49,106 nucleotides of DNA, taken from positions 1 to 49,106 of the forward strand of contig JAGBTM010000005.1 in assembly GCA_017631325.1 (NCBI GenBank), given 5' to 3'. Positions 1 through 7,413 of the stretch are shown piece by piece (within the stretch, counting starts at the first letter, position 1; every line of letters starts with the position of its first letter). Source of the DNA: Clostridia bacterium (GTDB lineage: Bacteria > Bacillota > Clostridia > Oscillospirales > CAG-272). The notes under the pieces are model-generated. The model worked only from the letters and a program-made list of their open reading frames with translations. It was not told where the DNA came from and searched no databases. Position numbers and translations under genes: made by a program.

Positions 1-14
1 ACAAATAAATAAAT

Positions 15-68
15 AAATAAACAACATTACTGTAAATAAATAACATTACTGTAAACAAATAACGCTTC
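15..68. repeat. 19-bp direct repeat, two and a half copies
   Basis: Two near-identical 19-bp units stand head to tail at 15-33 and 34-52; they share AACATTACTGT and differ at one base. A decayed third unit starts at 53. The first 20 bases are an AAAT microsatellite. No gene is visible in 1-338; this stretch holds only this repeat, a terminator hairpin and the 13-bp array. Confidence 0.7.
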
Positions 69-92
69 TAAAAAATAAACGAAAGTAAAGAC

Positions 93-135
93 AAAAAGCA
101 CGGGACGTACCTTTTGGGTAGCCTCGTGCTTTTTA
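93..135 (-). terminator. Bidirectional intrinsic terminator
   Basis: A stem of AAAAAGCACG against CGTGCTTTTT, with an inner TACC/GGTA pairing around a TTTTG loop, gives a hairpin flanked by A and T runs on both sides. It can stop transcription from either direction. It lies about 200 bases beyond the mtnN stop, so it probably ends the luxS-mtnN transcript after the repeat array. Confidence 0.75.
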
Positions 136-198
136 CGGTTTTTGGCATATTTTAGACCGTTATTGTTTGTTTTCTTATATTTTCGATGCTTCTTAGAG

Positions 199-328
199 TT
201 TTAAGTCTTGCTTTAAAGTCTCGCTTTTAAGTCTTGATTTCAAGTCTCACCTTTAAATCTAACTTTAAAGTCTGATTTTTAAATCTTATTTTCAGGTCTC
301 GCTTTTAAGTTTCACCTTTAAGTCCGGA
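199..328. repeat. Ten-copy degenerate 13-bp tandem array
   Basis: Ten consecutive 13-base units run without a single length change: 199-211, 212-224, 225-237, 238-250, 251-263, 264-276, 277-289, 290-302, 303-315 and 316-328. The consensus is TTTTAAGTCTCGC. The TTTAA-GTCT core is the most conserved and the last three bases vary most. The array ends 10 bases from the mtnN stop codon, so it would lie in the 3' end of that mRNA. The unit length is not a multiple of three and no start or ribosome site is present, so it is not coding. Confidence 0.9.
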
Positions 329-338
329 AACAAAGAAT

Positions 339-1034
339 TTAATACGCCCGAAGAAGCTCGGCTATAAGAAGCTGCGAATTTTTAGCTGCGATAGGCAAAA
401 ACTCGGCATAGGACATTGTAGCCTCGCCGTCTGCCGAGTCGGATATTGCTCTAACCACGGCAAAGGGTGTAGAATTAACGAACGCCACCTGAGCTATCGC
501 CGCGCCCTCCATCTCGCAGACATCGGCACTGAAATCCGAGATAATGCGAGCCTTCTCGTCTGCCGAGGCGATAAACTTATCACCCGAGGCAATTCTTCCA
601 ACTCTCGAAGAGAGTCCCAAGGCTCCTGCCGCGCGGCTCAGAATTTCCAGAGCAACACCGTCAGTCTCAAAGTATATCTTGTTAATTCCCGAAACAAGAC
701 CCTTTGGGTCGCCTATCGCAGAGGTGTCCATATCATGCTGAACAAGGTCTCGCGCTATAACCACGTCTGCCGTTTTAAGTCCGTCGGCAAGCGCACCGCC
801 AACGCCCGTATTTACTAACAGGCCGGGGGAGAACTCAAGTATCATAATCTCGGCGCACATAGCGGCAAAAACCTTACCGATTCCGCATTTTGCTATCGCA
901 ACTCTTTTGTCAAAGAGCTCGCCCGTATAAAACGTTATAGAGCTAATCGTCTTTTCTTCCATGTCCGAAAGCTGTGAGACAAGTGCCTGAATCTCCGGCT
1001 CCATCGCTCCGATAATTCCTATATCAACCTTCAT
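339..1034 (-). CDS. mtnN: 5'-methylthioadenosine/S-adenosylhomocysteine nucleosidase
   Basis: This cytosolic enzyme hydrolyses methylthioadenosine and S-adenosylhomocysteine, releasing adenine; S-ribosylhomocysteine then passes to LuxS. The 231-residue protein opens with IGIIGAME-type sequence. Catalytic residues expected from the E. coli enzyme are visible as E12 (GAME), E176 (CEMEG) and D199 (AISDSAD). The length equals the family norm. The ATG at 1034 is chosen because the homology starts there; a longer frame running up into luxS adds 57 unrelated residues. The start lies inside the luxS 3' end (11-base overlap), so the two are probably translationally coupled. Confidence 0.96.
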   Translation of the reverse strand: MKVDIGIIGAMEPEIQALVSQLSDMEEKTISSITFYTGELFDKRVAIAKCGIGKVFAAMCAEIMILEFSPGLLVNTGVGGALADGLKTADVVIARDLVQHDMDTSAIGDPKGLVSGINKIYFETDGVALEILSRAAGALGLSSRVGRIASGDKFIASADEKARIISDFSADVCEMEGAAIAQVAFVNSTPFAVVRAISDSADGEATMSYAEFLPIAAKNSQLLIAELLRAY

Positions 1035-1503
1035 TTTCACTACCTCTATACAAAAAGTCGTTTTCCTTTGCCAAAAGGCACGATAAATATCTTCTCGCTT
1101 CTGTTCTTGCAGACTCAACGTCGAGATTTTTGTAATTACCGCACTCGACACGCGCCTTGCCAAAAATCTCGCCCTCATGGGATATAATTTTCTCAAGAAC
1201 GTCAAAGACTGTATCTAAAACCTTCGAGTTTTCAGCATTTCTGACGAGTAGATAAAATCCCGTCTGGCAACCCATGGGGCCAAAGTAGATAACGTCCTCA
1301 CCTATTTTACTAGAGCGCACGTAGGTTGCAAACATGTGCTCAAACGAATGAATAGTTAAATTATCCATATAATCGTCCGAGTTCGGAATGCGCGTTCTCA
1401 TATCGTAGGTAGTAATATCACCGTCAATACGGGAGACGTATATACCCTCGGTAATATAATCGTGGTCAACGGTAAACGAAGCTATTTTCTTTACATTTTC
1501 CAT
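1024..1503 (-). CDS. luxS: S-ribosylhomocysteine lyase (AI-2 synthase)
   Basis: LuxS splits S-ribosylhomocysteine into homocysteine and DPD, the precursor of autoinducer-2, completing the activated-methyl cycle with the downstream nucleosidase. The 159-residue length is typical. The metal site is clear: H52-x-x-E55-H56 (HSFEH) and C121 in ECGNY, and the catalytic cysteine region is C79 in GPMGCQTG. It is the first gene of a two-gene unit with mtnN, which it overlaps by 11 bases. Whether AI-2 is a signal here or just a by-product of methyl recycling cannot be told; no Lsr or LuxPQ receptor genes are in the window. Confidence 0.97.
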   Translation of the reverse strand: MENVKKIASFTVDHDYITEGIYVSRIDGDITTYDMRTRIPNSDDYMDNLTIHSFEHMFATYVRSSKIGEDVIYFGPMGCQTGFYLLVRNAENSKVLDTVFDVLEKIISHEGEIFGKARVECGNYKNLDVESARTEARRYLSCLLAKENDFLYRGSENEG

Positions 1504-1560
1504 TTAAAAAATCTCACTTTGCAAGAACTAAGTAAAGGGATAAAAAGACAAAAAGGTCTT

Positions 1561-1584
1561 AAATGCAAACTTTTGTTTGCATTT
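1561..1584. terminator. Perfect 10-bp hairpin upstream of luxS
   Basis: The stem AAATGCAAAC, a TTTT loop and GTTTGCATTT form a perfect inverted repeat 58 bases upstream of the luxS start. The plus-strand side is followed by GTCGTG and TTTTTT. It may end glyQS transcription on the minus strand, or be a leader element of luxS; the T-run on the minus-strand side is weak, so the direction is uncertain. Confidence 0.5.
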
Positions 1585-1610
1585 GTCGTGTTTTTTATAA
1601 CATTATAACC

Positions 1611-1650
1611 AAAGGGCTGCCGTAGTAGTAGAACGCAGGCAACCCTTTTT
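1611..1650. terminator. Hairpin with T-run between glyQS and luxS
   Basis: AAAGGGCTGCC at 1611-1621 pairs with GGCAACCCTTTTT at 1638-1650 through one mismatch. The plus-strand 3' side ends in five Ts, the minus-strand side only in CCCTTTGG. It is terminator-shaped, but no plus-strand gene precedes it. It most likely helps stop glyQS readthrough. The gap 1504-1822 holds this stem, the 1561 hairpin and the repeat region next to glyQS, and no gene. Confidence 0.5.
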
Positions 1651-1686
1651 GTCGTTAAATTTCAAGCCACATAAAATGTGCTTCTT

Positions 1687-1815
1687 TAAAGCTTAAAGCC
1701 ACAAAAGGCGCGCCTCTTAAAGACCCGAAGCCGCAAAAGACACTCTTCGCCAAAGCCTGAGGCCAAAGGTGCTTTTGTTCAAAGGCCAAAGAAGCAAAAA
1801 CGCCCTGTATAAAGC
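1687..1815. repeat. Degenerate AAAGCC-rich repeats after glyQS
   Basis: The segment directly 3' of the glyQS stop is built from diverged copies of a roughly 24-35 base unit. Examples are AAAGCCACAAAAGGCGC near 1697, GAAGCCGCAAAAGACAC near 1729, and further AAAGCC or AAAGGCC words near 1756, 1781 and 1820. Spacing is irregular, so it is less orderly than the 13-bp array at 199-328. No ribosome site or coherent reading frame is present. Confidence 0.5.
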
Positions 1816-1822
1816 CTCAAAA

Positions 1823-3214
1823 TCAGAACTCAAGCTTCTCTCTGATGTAGCCTCTTACCTCGGTAAGAGGTATTCTTACCTGCTCCATGGTATCTCTGTC
1901 ACGAACGGTTACACAGCCATCGTTTTCGGTATCAAAGTCGTAGGTAATGCAGAAGGGAGTACCGATTTCGTCCTCGCGGCGATATCTCTTACCGATAGAG
2001 CCAGTCTCGTCAAAATCAACCATAAATTCCTTTGAAAGCTCGTCGTAAAGCTCAAGCGCCTTGTCCGAGAGCTTCTTCGAAAGAGGAAGAACCGCCGCCT
2101 TGATAGGAGCGAGAGCAGGGTGCAGGTGAAGAACGGTACGAACGTCACCCTCACCGATTGTCTCCTCGTCGTAAGCGTCAACAAGGAACGCAAGCGCTAC
2201 TCTGTCAGCGCCGAGCGAGGGCTCAACAACGTAAGGAATATAATGCTCGCCTGTTTCCTGGTCGAAATAGGTCATATCCTTACCCGAGTGGTTCTGGTGC
2301 TGACCGAGGTCGTAGTCGGTTCTGTCGGCAACACCCCAAAGCTCACCCCAGCCAAACGGGAAGAGGAACTCAAAGTCGGTAGTAGCCTTGGAATAGAAGC
2401 AAAGCTCGTCGGGATCGTGGTCACGAAGTCTGAGGTTCTCTTCCTTCATTCCAAGATTAAGAAGGAACTTATGGCAGTAGTCCTTCCAGTATGCGAACCA
2501 CTCAAGGTCTGTTCCAGGCTTGCAGAAGAACTCGAGCTCCATCTGCTCAAACTCTCTCGTACGGAAAACAAAATTGCCGGGGGTAATCTCGTTTCTGAAG
2601 GATTTACCTATCTGCGCAACGCCAAAGGGGAGCTTCTTTCTCGCAGAACGCTGCACCGAGTTGAAGTTTACGAAAATACCCTGCGCCGTCTCGGGACGGA
2701 GGTAAACGGTGTTGGTTGAGTCCTCAGTTACACCTATAAAGGTCTTGAACATGAGGTTGAACTTCTTGATGTCGGTGAAATCGTTTCCGCCGCAGTCGGG
2801 ACAAACGATGCCCTTTTCCTTAATATATGCAGCCATCTCGTCAAAGGTCCAGCCTGCGGGGTTGTCCGAAAGGCCGTTCTCGAAAGCGTACTCCTCGATA
2901 AGCTTGTCTGCTCTGTGGCGAGCCTTACAGCCCTTGCAATCCATAAGAGGATCCGAAAATCCGCCGACGTGTCCCGAAGCAACCCAAGCCTCAGGGTTCA
3001 TTATAATAGCGGAATCAAGTCCTACGTTGTAGCGCGACTCCTGCACGAACTTCTTCCACCACGCGCGCTTTACGTTGTTCTTGTACTCAACGCCAAGAGG
3101 ACCGTAATCCCAAGAGTTTGCAAGACCGCCGTAAATCTCGGAGCCGGGGAAAATAAATCCGCGGTTTTTACATAGAGCTACGATTTTGTCCATTGTTTTT
3201 TCTGTGTTTTTCAT
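1823..3214 (-). CDS. glyQS: Glycyl-tRNA synthetase, single-chain (alpha2) type
   Basis: This class II synthetase charges tRNA-Gly. The 463-residue protein begins with the archaeal/eukaryotic-like homodimeric form, not the bacterial alpha2-beta2 form: [12 protein letters not shown], then RPETAQG at 173-179, motif 2 FRNEI at 206-210 followed by RTREFEQME, and a motif 3 [10 protein letters not shown] near the C-terminal third. Cysteine pairs C93/C96 and C138/C141 suggest a zinc-binding insertion. The ATG at 3214 is supported by an AGAGGTG site; a second Met lies seven codons on. Only 50 bases separate it from mtaB upstream, with no T-box leader, so it probably shares that transcript. Confidence 0.97.
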   Translation of the reverse strand: MKNTEKTMDKIVALCKNRGFIFPGSEIYGGLANSWDYGPLGVEYKNNVKRAWWKKFVQESRYNVGLDSAIIMNPEAWVASGHVGGFSDPLMDCKGCKARHRADKLIEEYAFENGLSDNPAGWTFDEMAAYIKEKGIVCPDCGGNDFTDIKKFNLMFKTFIGVTEDSTNTVYLRPETAQGIFVNFNSVQRSARKKLPFGVAQIGKSFRNEITPGNFVFRTREFEQMELEFFCKPGTDLEWFAYWKDYCHKFLLNLGMKEENLRLRDHDPDELCFYSKATTDFEFLFPFGWGELWGVADRTDYDLGQHQNHSGKDMTYFDQETGEHYIPYVVEPSLGADRVALAFLVDAYDEETIGEGDVRTVLHLHPALAPIKAAVLPLSKKLSDKALELYDELSKEFMVDFDETGSIGKRYRREDEIGTPFCITYDFDTENDGCVTVRDRDTMEQVRIPLTEVRGYIREKLEF

Positions 3215-3264
3215 TTCTACACCTCTATTTCAATCTCTTTTGTAAACTTACGTTAGCATATTTT

Positions 3265-4569
3265 TTATTTTTCTATCTTTCCGTACACAACTCCGTTCTC
3301 GTGATGAGTAGGAATTACATTAAGTATTTCGCCTCTTATATCGCGTTGTGCCTCGGCGCAAATCTCAATATACGAATCCGAATGTCCGACGTAGCGACAC
3401 CCTCGCCTCGTCTCAAAAACGGTAGCAAGCGCAGTACCGTCGGCAACTACACCGTCGAGCACCGCATCACGCACTCTGTTCTTCTCGGCTATAAGTCTTG
3501 CCGAGCGTTCCTTCTTTATGCCGTCGGGTACCTGGTCCTGCATCATCGCAGCGGGAGTGCCCTCTCTTCTTGAGTAAGAAAAGACGTGAGCATCAAGAAG
3601 CCCTGCCTCCGTGACGAAGCTTACTGTTTCAAGAAACTCCTCTTCGCTCTCACCGGGAAAGCCTACCATGAGGTCTGCCGTCAGCATAACTGCCGGCATA
3701 AGAGCTCTGATACGGCGTATATTAGCAAGCGCTGTCTCCCTTGTGTATCGGCGCTTCATTCTGTTAAGCACCGAGGTTGAGCCGGACTGCATAGATATAT
3801 GAAAATGCGGCACGAGTATTGGCAAACGCGCCACCCGTGTAACGAATTTCTCTGAAAGAAGCTCTGGTGCCATAGAGCCGAGGCGTATCCTGTCGGGGAT
3901 ACCAAGCTCACTGAGTCTATAAAGAAGCGAAGCTAAATCGCACCCATCCTCGAGGTCCTTACCGTACGAGCCTGTTTCTATTCCCGTCAGAACTATCTCT
4001 CGCGTTCCACCCGAGTAAAGCGTCTTTATTTCGTCTATTATATCCTCAGGGCGCTTTGAGCGTACGGGGCCGCGCGCTGACGATATAGCGCAGTAGGTAC
4101 ACTTACACTCACAGCCGTCCTCTATTTTGACGTATCCTCTCGTTCTGGGCGCACGGCTTATACGCATATTCTCAAATTTCGTCCCGGCAAGATTAGACAC
4201 CGTCACGATTTTGCCAAGCCCTCTATCGCCAAGAAGCTTTATGGCAATATCGGGTGCCGCAAGCTTGTCGGCCGTTCCTATTACCGCGCTGACACCCTCA
4301 ATTTCGGACACTTCCTCCGGTGAGCGCTGACTGTAACAGCCCATAACTATCACTACGGCATCGGGATTTGTTCTTATTGCGCGGCGAATATATTTTCTGG
4401 ATTTCGCATCGCTCTCGGCTGTTACTGTGCAGGTGTTAATGACGTAAACGTCGCACACATCGCTAAAATCGGATACGAGAAAGCCTGCTCTCTCGAACGC
4501 CTCACCGACAGCCTCGGTCTCGTAGCTTGAAACCTTGCACCCGAGAGTGTATAATCCTACTTTGTACAA
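3265..4569 (-). CDS. mtaB: tRNA t6A37 methylthiotransferase
   Basis: MtaB is a radical-SAM enzyme that adds a methylthio group to t6A at tRNA position 37, making ms2t6A. Of 434 residues, the N-terminal UPF0004 domain shows its three cluster cysteines C11, C47 (NTCTVT) and C78 (GCYSQ). The radical-SAM motif is C153-x3-C157-x2-C160, and a C-terminal TRAM-like region follows. The start is a TTG at 4569, five bases after a GGAGG site; no ATG fits better. It lies 47 bases after hpt and 50 before glyQS, which suggests one transcript. The call over MiaB or RimO rests on overall sequence feel and the spacing of the cysteines. Confidence 0.9.
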   Translation of the reverse strand: MYKVGLYTLGCKVSSYETEAVGEAFERAGFLVSDFSDVCDVYVINTCTVTAESDAKSRKYIRRAIRTNPDAVVIVMGCYSQRSPEEVSEIEGVSAVIGTADKLAAPDIAIKLLGDRGLGKIVTVSNLAGTKFENMRISRAPRTRGYVKIEDGCECKCTYCAISSARGPVRSKRPEDIIDEIKTLYSGGTREIVLTGIETGSYGKDLEDGCDLASLLYRLSELGIPDRIRLGSMAPELLSEKFVTRVARLPILVPHFHISMQSGSTSVLNRMKRRYTRETALANIRRIRALMPAVMLTADLMVGFPGESEEEFLETVSFVTEAGLLDAHVFSYSRREGTPAAMMQDQVPDGIKKERSARLIAEKNRVRDAVLDGVVADGTALATVFETRRGCRYVGHSDSYIEICAEAQRDIRGEILNVIPTHHENGVVYGKIEK

Positions 4570-4616
4570 TTTTTCCTCCGCAAATTTGCGTATTTGATGA
4601 ATTTATTAAGAGCCAC

Positions 4617-5168
4617 TTACTCCGAGTAAACCTCAGGCTTCAGGATACCGACGTAAGGAAGCGCACGGTATCTCTCGGCGTAATCGAGGCCGTAGCCGAC
4701 GACAAACTCGTCGGGGATTTCAACGCCGACGTAATCGGGCGTAAACTCAACTGCGCGACGCGAGGGCTTGTCGAGAAGAGTGCAGGTTCTCACACTCTTG
4801 ACACCCTTGTTAAGCAAATACTTCGTAAGATACGCAAGCGTTCTGCCGCTGTCGATTATATCCTCTACTATAAGAACGTCACAGCTGTCGAGGTCGGGGC
4901 GTATAAGGTCGAGAACGATGTTCACCTGTCCCGAGGACTCGGTGCCCGAGCCGTAGGAGGAAACCCTCATACAGTCTATCTCAACGGGAACGGTAAGCTT
5001 CTTCATAAGGTCGCCCATAAACACTATTGAGCCCTTGAGAATACAGAGCAAAACAAGTCTTTTGTCCTCATCTCTGTAATCGCGGCTAATCTCGTCTGCC
5101 ACACGGCTGACAATCTTAGAAAGCTCCTCTTCGGAAATCAGTACCCTTGCTATGTCCTTGTTAATCAT
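4617..5168 (-). CDS. hpt: Hypoxanthine phosphoribosyltransferase
   Basis: This purine-salvage enzyme makes IMP or GMP from hypoxanthine or guanine and PRPP. The PRPP-binding loop VLIVEDIIDSGRT is visible with the acidic pair near residues 102-103 of 183. LKGSIVFMGDL is the family's substrate loop region. The ATG at 5168 is chosen because a GGAGG site lies just upstream and the length then matches the family; an upstream in-frame extension to 5285 runs through the promoter. In some Bacillota hpt sits beside tilS and ftsH; here it heads hpt-mtaB-glyQS and is divergent from rpmH. Confidence 0.94.
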   Translation of the reverse strand: MINKDIARVLISEEELSKIVSRVADEISRDYRDEDKRLVLLCILKGSIVFMGDLMKKLTVPVEIDCMRVSSYGSGTESSGQVNIVLDLIRPDLDSCDVLIVEDIIDSGRTLAYLTKYLLNKGVKSVRTCTLLDKPSRRAVEFTPDYVGVEIPDEFVVGYGLDYAERYRALPYVGILKPEVYSE

Positions 5169-5202
5169 ACGAACCTCCGCTATAACTAATAACGCACCCA
5201 TT

Positions 5203-5231
5203 ATTTTAACAGAAATAGGACAAGTTGTCAA
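5203..5231 (-). promoter_or_regulatory. Sigma-A promoter of hpt
   Basis: On the minus strand TTGACA (5231-5226) and TAAAAT (5208-5203) are separated by 17 bases. The leader to the hpt ATG is about 30 bases and contains the GGAGG site. Confidence 0.8.
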
Positions 5232-5292
5232 GAGCGTTATCGGTCTTTTACGCTCTTTCTTTCCTATTAATATAATTTTTTTCATTTTTCTA

Positions 5293-5321
5293 TTGACAAA
5301 ACTATATTTTTAAGCTATAAT
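5293..5321 (+). promoter_or_regulatory. Sigma-A promoter of rpmH
   Basis: Perfect consensus TTGACA (5293-5298) and TATAAT (5316-5321) with a 17-base spacer, as expected of a highly expressed ribosomal-protein gene. It is divergent from the hpt promoter. No DnaA boxes (TTATCCACA type) are visible in the 235-base gap. Confidence 0.9.
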
Positions 5322-5403
5322 ATACTCTGCTTTCGTATGAATACGCGGCAAAAGGGCAAACTCAAGCCCGCGATGTTAATACTTTTGACAAGGAGGTGCC
5401 AAT

Positions 5404-5538
5404 ATGAAAAGAACATACCAGCCTAAGAAAAGACAGAGAAAAAAGGAACATGGCTTCAGAAAGAGAATGGCAACCGCTAACGGCAGAAAAGTTCTTAAAA
5501 GAAGACGCGCCAAGGGTAGAGCTAAGCTTACCTATTAA
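5404..5538 (+). CDS. rpmH: 50S ribosomal protein L34
   Basis: A 44-codon frame beginning [19 protein letters not shown] encodes the short, very basic L34 of the large subunit, at exactly the usual 44 residues. AAGGAGGTG stands seven bases before the ATG. It is followed by a strong hairpin and then rnpA, the near-universal bacterial pair. The usual upstream neighbour dnaA is missing; hpt is there instead. Confidence 0.98.
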   Translation: MKRTYQPKKRQRKKEHGFRKRMATANGRKVLKRRRAKGRAKLTY

Positions 5539-5577
5539 TCAAGTCTTTTGATTTGGTCGCACAGCGACAGTAAAAAC

Positions 5578-5620
5578 CTCGGATAAAGCGCGACTAGTTG
5601 CCGACTTTATCCGAGTTTTT
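5578..5620 (+). terminator. Terminator or attenuator between rpmH and rnpA
   Basis: CTCGGATAAAG (5578-5588) pairs perfectly with CTTTATCCGAG (5605-5615) and is followed by TTTTT. It lies between rpmH and rnpA, so it should reduce expression of the downstream genes relative to L34. Confidence 0.85.
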
Positions 5621-5666
5621 AATTATCCTTCCGGCTTTGAGCCGCAAAAACAAAGGGGGTACAGAA

Positions 5667-6047
5667 ATGAAGCTAACGCCTATATGCGAAAACCATCTGT
5701 ATTCCAAAGCGTATTCAAAGGGCAAAAGAGCCTTGACATCAGCTCTTGCGGTCTACGTCCTGCCCGATTATCACTCAAAACGTCTAGCGAAAGCGCGTCC
5801 GGACGGCAAGGTAACTAACAGAATAGGCCTTACCGTATCAACAAAGCTTGGCGGCGCAGTAGTGCGCAGCCGTGTCAGGAGGATACTGCGCGAGGGGCTC
5901 TACGCCCTAGAAAAGAAAAAGGCCATCAAGGTCGGATTTCTCGTAGTAATCGCGGCAAGGTCGTCCTCCGTTAATTTAAAGAGCTGTGATATTGAAAAGC
6001 ATCTCGATATCGCATTTAAAAAGCTCGATATGTACAGTGCCCAATGA
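5667..6047 (+). CDS. rnpA: Ribonuclease P protein component
   Basis: RnpA is the small basic protein that helps the RNase P RNA cleave tRNA 5' leaders. The 126-residue product has the conserved RNR-type helix as [10 protein letters not shown] (67-76) and a core [16 protein letters not shown] typical of the family. The ATG at 5667 is chosen because AAAGGGGG lies about eight bases before it; an in-frame extension upstream enters the terminator. Its stop overlaps the yidD start (ATGA). No rnpB RNA gene was seen in the window. Confidence 0.95.
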   Translation: MKLTPICENHLYSKAYSKGKRALTSALAVYVLPDYHSKRLAKARPDGKVTNRIGLTVSTKLGGAVVRSRVRRILREGLYALEKKKAIKVGFLVVIAARSSSVNLKSCDIEKHLDIAFKKLDMYSAQ

Positions 6048-6340
6048 AGCACGTTATGATTTGGCTTATACGCCTTTACAGAAAATATATATCTCCCCTA
6101 AAACCGTCCTGCTGCAGGTTTACGCCAACCTGCTCTGCCTACGCTATCGAAGCGTTTACCAAACGTGGCTTTTTCGTCGGCTTCGGCCTGACCGTGTGGA
6201 GAATTTTACGGTGTAACCCCTTTTGTAAGGGTGGATACGACCCGGTCCCCGAGCCTCGCCGCAAGCGACACTCAAGCAGGAATGAGGAATATATTTCAGG
6301 CGAAGATGCTATCACACAAGACAAAGAAAAGGAAAATTAG
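6044..6340 (+). CDS. yidD: Membrane protein insertion efficiency factor YidD
   Basis: YidD is a small membrane-associated protein that assists YidC-dependent insertion. The 98-residue product has the family cysteine pattern [14 protein letters not shown] (21-34) and [14 protein letters not shown] (56-69), then a hydrophilic, strongly charged tail of about 28 residues. It overlaps rnpA by four bases and ends two bases before yidC, so the three are translationally linked. Confidence 0.95.
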   Translation: MKHVMIWLIRLYRKYISPLKPSCCRFTPTCSAYAIEAFTKRGFFVGFGLTVWRILRCNPFCKGGYDPVPEPRRKRHSSRNEEYISGEDAITQDKEKEN

Positions 6341-6342
6341 AA

Positions 6343-7398
6343 ATGTTAGATTGGCTATATACCTTAGTAGGCTCCATGTTATCATGGTTCAGTAGCCTTT
6401 TCGGCGGAAGCTACGCGCTTGCGCTCCTTCTTTATGCTTTGCTTTTCAAGCTCCTGTTTCTTCCCTTTACAATTAAGCAGCAGAAGAACCAGATAAAGAT
6501 GGCAAAGCTTGCCCCAAAAATTGAACTTATCAAAGCAAAATACAGGGGAAGAAACGATCAGCCTACAATGCAGAAGATGCAGCAGGAGATCATGGAGTTT
6601 CAGCAGAAGGAGGGCTACAGCCCCTTCTCAGGCTGTCTGCCTCTTTTACTCCAGCTTCCTATTATTATGTTCCTCTATGAGATAATCAGAAAGCCCCTTA
6701 CCTTTATCTGCGGCTGGGGCGACAAAATAGGGGATATCAAGACGGCACTCGGCGAAGCAGCGGCAAATATCACCGATGAAATCCAGCTTATCGGCGAGAT
6801 AATGAAGAACCCGACTGCTCTTGGCAAGCTTGGTCTCAGCACGTCCGCTATCCCCAACTTCGAGATTTTCGGCGGCTGGCTTAACCTCGCAGAAACCCCC
6901 AACATCACAAGCCTCTCGTGGCTCGTTCTCATACCGATAGTTGCCGCAGCTCTCACCTGGCTTTCCATGTTCCTCTCTCGCAAGTGGAACCAGAACCCCG
7001 CTGCTATGGCGCAGGGTCAGGACGCTCAGGCGCAGGCATCTATGAAGATGATGGACCTCGTTATGCCCCTTATGACGCTCTTTATTGCGTTTGGTTTTTC
7101 GGGCATGCTCGGTCTTTACTGGATTTACCAGTCGGCTCTCGGAATTCTTCAGACCTTTATTATCTCCCGCGTTATGCCTCTTCCCAAGTACACCGAGGAG
7201 GAGCTCAAGGAAATGAAGAAGGCTCAGAAGGCGGCCGAAAAGGCGCAGAAGGCTGCTCTCAAGGAGGCACCCAAGTACCGTTCCCTTCACTACATCGACG
7301 AAGAGGATTACGACGAGCTTCCCGAGTTTAACTCCAAGGAAGCAAATGCACAGAAGAAAAACACCTCGGGCATGGATATCCCCGAGATAAAGGATTGA
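6343..7398 (+). CDS. yidC: Membrane protein insertase YidC/Oxa1
   Basis: YidC inserts and folds membrane proteins, alone or with SecYEG; F0 subunit c, encoded nearby, is a classical substrate. The 351-residue protein lacks the large periplasmic domain of Gram-negative YidC, as expected in Bacillota. Membrane segments are visible near residues 20-40, 100-120, 190-215 and 240-270, with the charged KQQKNQIKMAKLAPKI hairpin region between the first two. A Lys/Ala-rich cytoplasmic tail follows residue 285. AAAGGAAAA precedes the ATG. No lipobox is seen at the N-terminus, unlike B. subtilis SpoIIIJ. Confidence 0.95.
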   Translation: MLDWLYTLVGSMLSWFSSLFGGSYALALLLYALLFKLLFLPFTIKQQKNQIKMAKLAPKIELIKAKYRGRNDQPTMQKMQQEIMEFQQKEGYSPFSGCLPLLLQLPIIMFLYEIIRKPLTFICGWGDKIGDIKTALGEAAANITDEIQLIGEIMKNPTALGKLGLSTSAIPNFEIFGGWLNLAETPNITSLSWLVLIPIVAAALTWLSMFLSRKWNQNPAAMAQGQDAQAQASMKMMDLVMPLMTLFIAFGFSGMLGLYWIYQSALGILQTFIISRVMPLPKYTEEELKEMKKAQKAAEKAQKAALKEAPKYRSLHYIDEEDYDELPEFNSKEANAQKKNTSGMDIPEIKD

Positions 7399-7413
7399 CG
7401 GTAGGATTTTAGT

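Noticed and set aside
199-328. The 13-bp array as a CRISPR array or iteron origin
   Set aside because: No unique spacers and units far too short and diverged for CRISPR. No Rep gene or DnaA box nearby to support an iteron origin.
1504-1822. A T-box or SAM-type riboswitch near glyQS or luxS
   Set aside because: The glyQS leader is only 50 bases, and the luxS upstream region shows simple hairpins but none of the conserved T-box or SAM riboswitch core sequences.
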